Origin: an uncultured Bacilli bacterium
GTDB lineage: Bacteria > Bacillota_I > Bacilli_A > RF39 > UBA660
Direction: 5' to 3'
NCBI GenBank assembly: GCA_934085565.1
Contig: CAKOHG010000002.1
Location: forward strand, 124,001 to 188,000
DNA length: 64,000 nucleotides
Part shown: positions 63,398 through 64,000 of the stretch, one piece after another
How positions within the stretch are numbered: the first letter of the stretch is position 1
Layout of the letters: every line of letters begins with the position of its first letter
The notes under the pieces: model-generated
Seen by the model: only the letters and a program-made list of their open reading frames with translations
Databases searched by the model: none
What the model was told of the DNA's origin: nothing
Program-made: the position numbers and the translations under genes

Positions 63398-64000
63398 ATG
63401 AAAAAATACTTAAAAGAAAAAGGAAAACAAGCACTTGAATGGGCAAAAATAAGAGAAGATTCTAATATGAATACTCGTTTACAAAAGTTAGCAGAAGATT
63501 CTTTAAAAAATATGTTTGATATAAATAAAATGGATCGAAATTATCATAAGCAAAAAAAAGTAATGCGCCATTATGAAGAAGCTATGTGGACGATTCAAAA
63601 AAACGAAAGTGCTTTTGAAGAAAATTCAGTTAATAAAGCTATCCTTTACCCATTAAATGATATATTTATGGAAGCATTAGTAGAATTTAACTTATCTTCT
63701 TTAGAATCAGGTGAAATAATCGCGTACATAATAAAACAAAATTATGAAATGGTTAGAACAAATAATTTTATTGTTTCAAATTTTGAAGCTGAAAAAAAAT
63801 ATGACGAGCTACTTAATATGACAAATGATACGGATCGAATTTTTTTAAAAATGCTTATTTGCAAGTTAAAAGGGCTTTCTTATACTGATGTTTTAGAAGT
63901 AAATGAACAAGAGATAGCTATTTTTGAAGAATATTATAAAAAAGTGACTTCTTCTAAAGAACTTTATAAAAAGGCTTATCATAAATTATTTTCTATTATA
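63398..64000 (+). CDS. Unknown helical protein, 3' end outside window
   Basis: The frame is open for 201 codons from an ATG preceded by AAAGGGAG to the edge of the window. The product (start MKKYLKEKGKQALEWAKIRE) is Lys/Glu/Asn-rich and looks all-helical, with no signal peptide or membrane span in this part. A stretch near residues 145-175 (a LKMLICKLKGLSYTDVLEV pattern) resembles a sigma region 4 or HTH-like helix pair, but too weakly to call. Codon use matches the neighbours. Confidence 0.6.
   Translation, partial: MKKYLKEKGKQALEWAKIREDSNMNTRLQKLAEDSLKNMFDINKMDRNYHKQKKVMRHYEEAMWTIQKNESAFEENSVNKAILYPLNDIFMEALVEFNLSSLESGEIIAYIIKQNYEMVRTNNFIVSNFEAEKKYDELLNMTNDTDRIFLKMLICKLKGLSYTDVLEVNEQEIAIFEEYYKKVTSSKELYKKAYHKLFSII

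Overview
This window is AT-rich DNA from a low-GC Bacillota bacterium, probably an uncultured gut-type member of the Bacilli (RF39/TANB77-like or Erysipelotrichia-like). The taxon is inferred from gene content and order, not from a database match. TGA is used as a stop and the one tRNA reads UGG, so the standard bacterial code applies. Peptidoglycan enzymes show that the cell has a wall, unlike true mycoplasmas. I see no phage, insertion sequence or CRISPR array.

Layout. 1-1.9 kb: the 5' part of a large beta-helix/adhesin-like gene on the minus strand, and a histidine phosphatase. 2-9.3 kb: a SigE/SigK-type sigma factor, then an origin-proximal style block (rpsF-ssb-rpsR, rplI-dnaB, LysM/G5/M23 peptidase, walJ-rlmH-ung). 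9.3-19.2 kb: membrane and signalling genes, including a coiled-coil plus HAAS pair, typA, a receptor with a degenerate GGDEF domain followed by a BrkB protein, and gpmI. 19.2-25.3 kb: DNA metabolism (pcrA, ligA), a sugar nucleotidyltransferase and trmB. 25.4-31 kb: accessory genes (MgtA-type ATPase, variant metallo-beta-lactamase-fold protein with an HxlR regulator, membrane-anchored HNH nuclease). 31.2-35.6 kb: a copper operon behind a promoter that carries a CsoR-like operator. 35.6-41 kb: a transglutaminase-like protein, a thioredoxin-like lipoprotein, an unexported amidase facing a SleB/CwlJ-like hydrolase, and an orphan pair. 41-49.3 kb: tRNA-Trp, a flavoprotein, a T-box-controlled lysS fused to a tRNA-binding domain, an XRE regulator, a YfcC-like carrier, a PPC-domain protein, a ClpC-type ATPase and a glyoxalase-II-like enzyme. 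49.3-63.3 kb: the S10-spc-alpha ribosomal superoperon from rpsJ to rplQ, with secY, adk, map, infA and rpoA. 63.4-64 kb: the start of an unknown gene.

How the genes fit together. Most of the window is housekeeping machinery for ribosomes, replication, repair and secretion, in long operons bounded by clear intrinsic terminators. Regulation visible in the DNA includes many extended -10 promoters (TGnTATAAT), a lysine T-box, a CsoR-type copper box lying in a promoter spacer, and leader hairpins that cover ribosome-binding sites. The sigma factor, the signal-peptide-less LysM amidase and the SleB/CwlJ-like hydrolase together hint at a sporulation programme or its remnant.

The most intriguing element is not a protein. 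Between the BrkB gene and gpmI (17524-17635) there is a compact candidate structured RNA: a 7-bp hairpin, a 14-bp hairpin with one bulge, a perfect 9-bp pairing between the first loop and the sequence after the second hairpin (a pseudoknot), and an intrinsic terminator directly behind it. I do not recognise it as a known RNA class.
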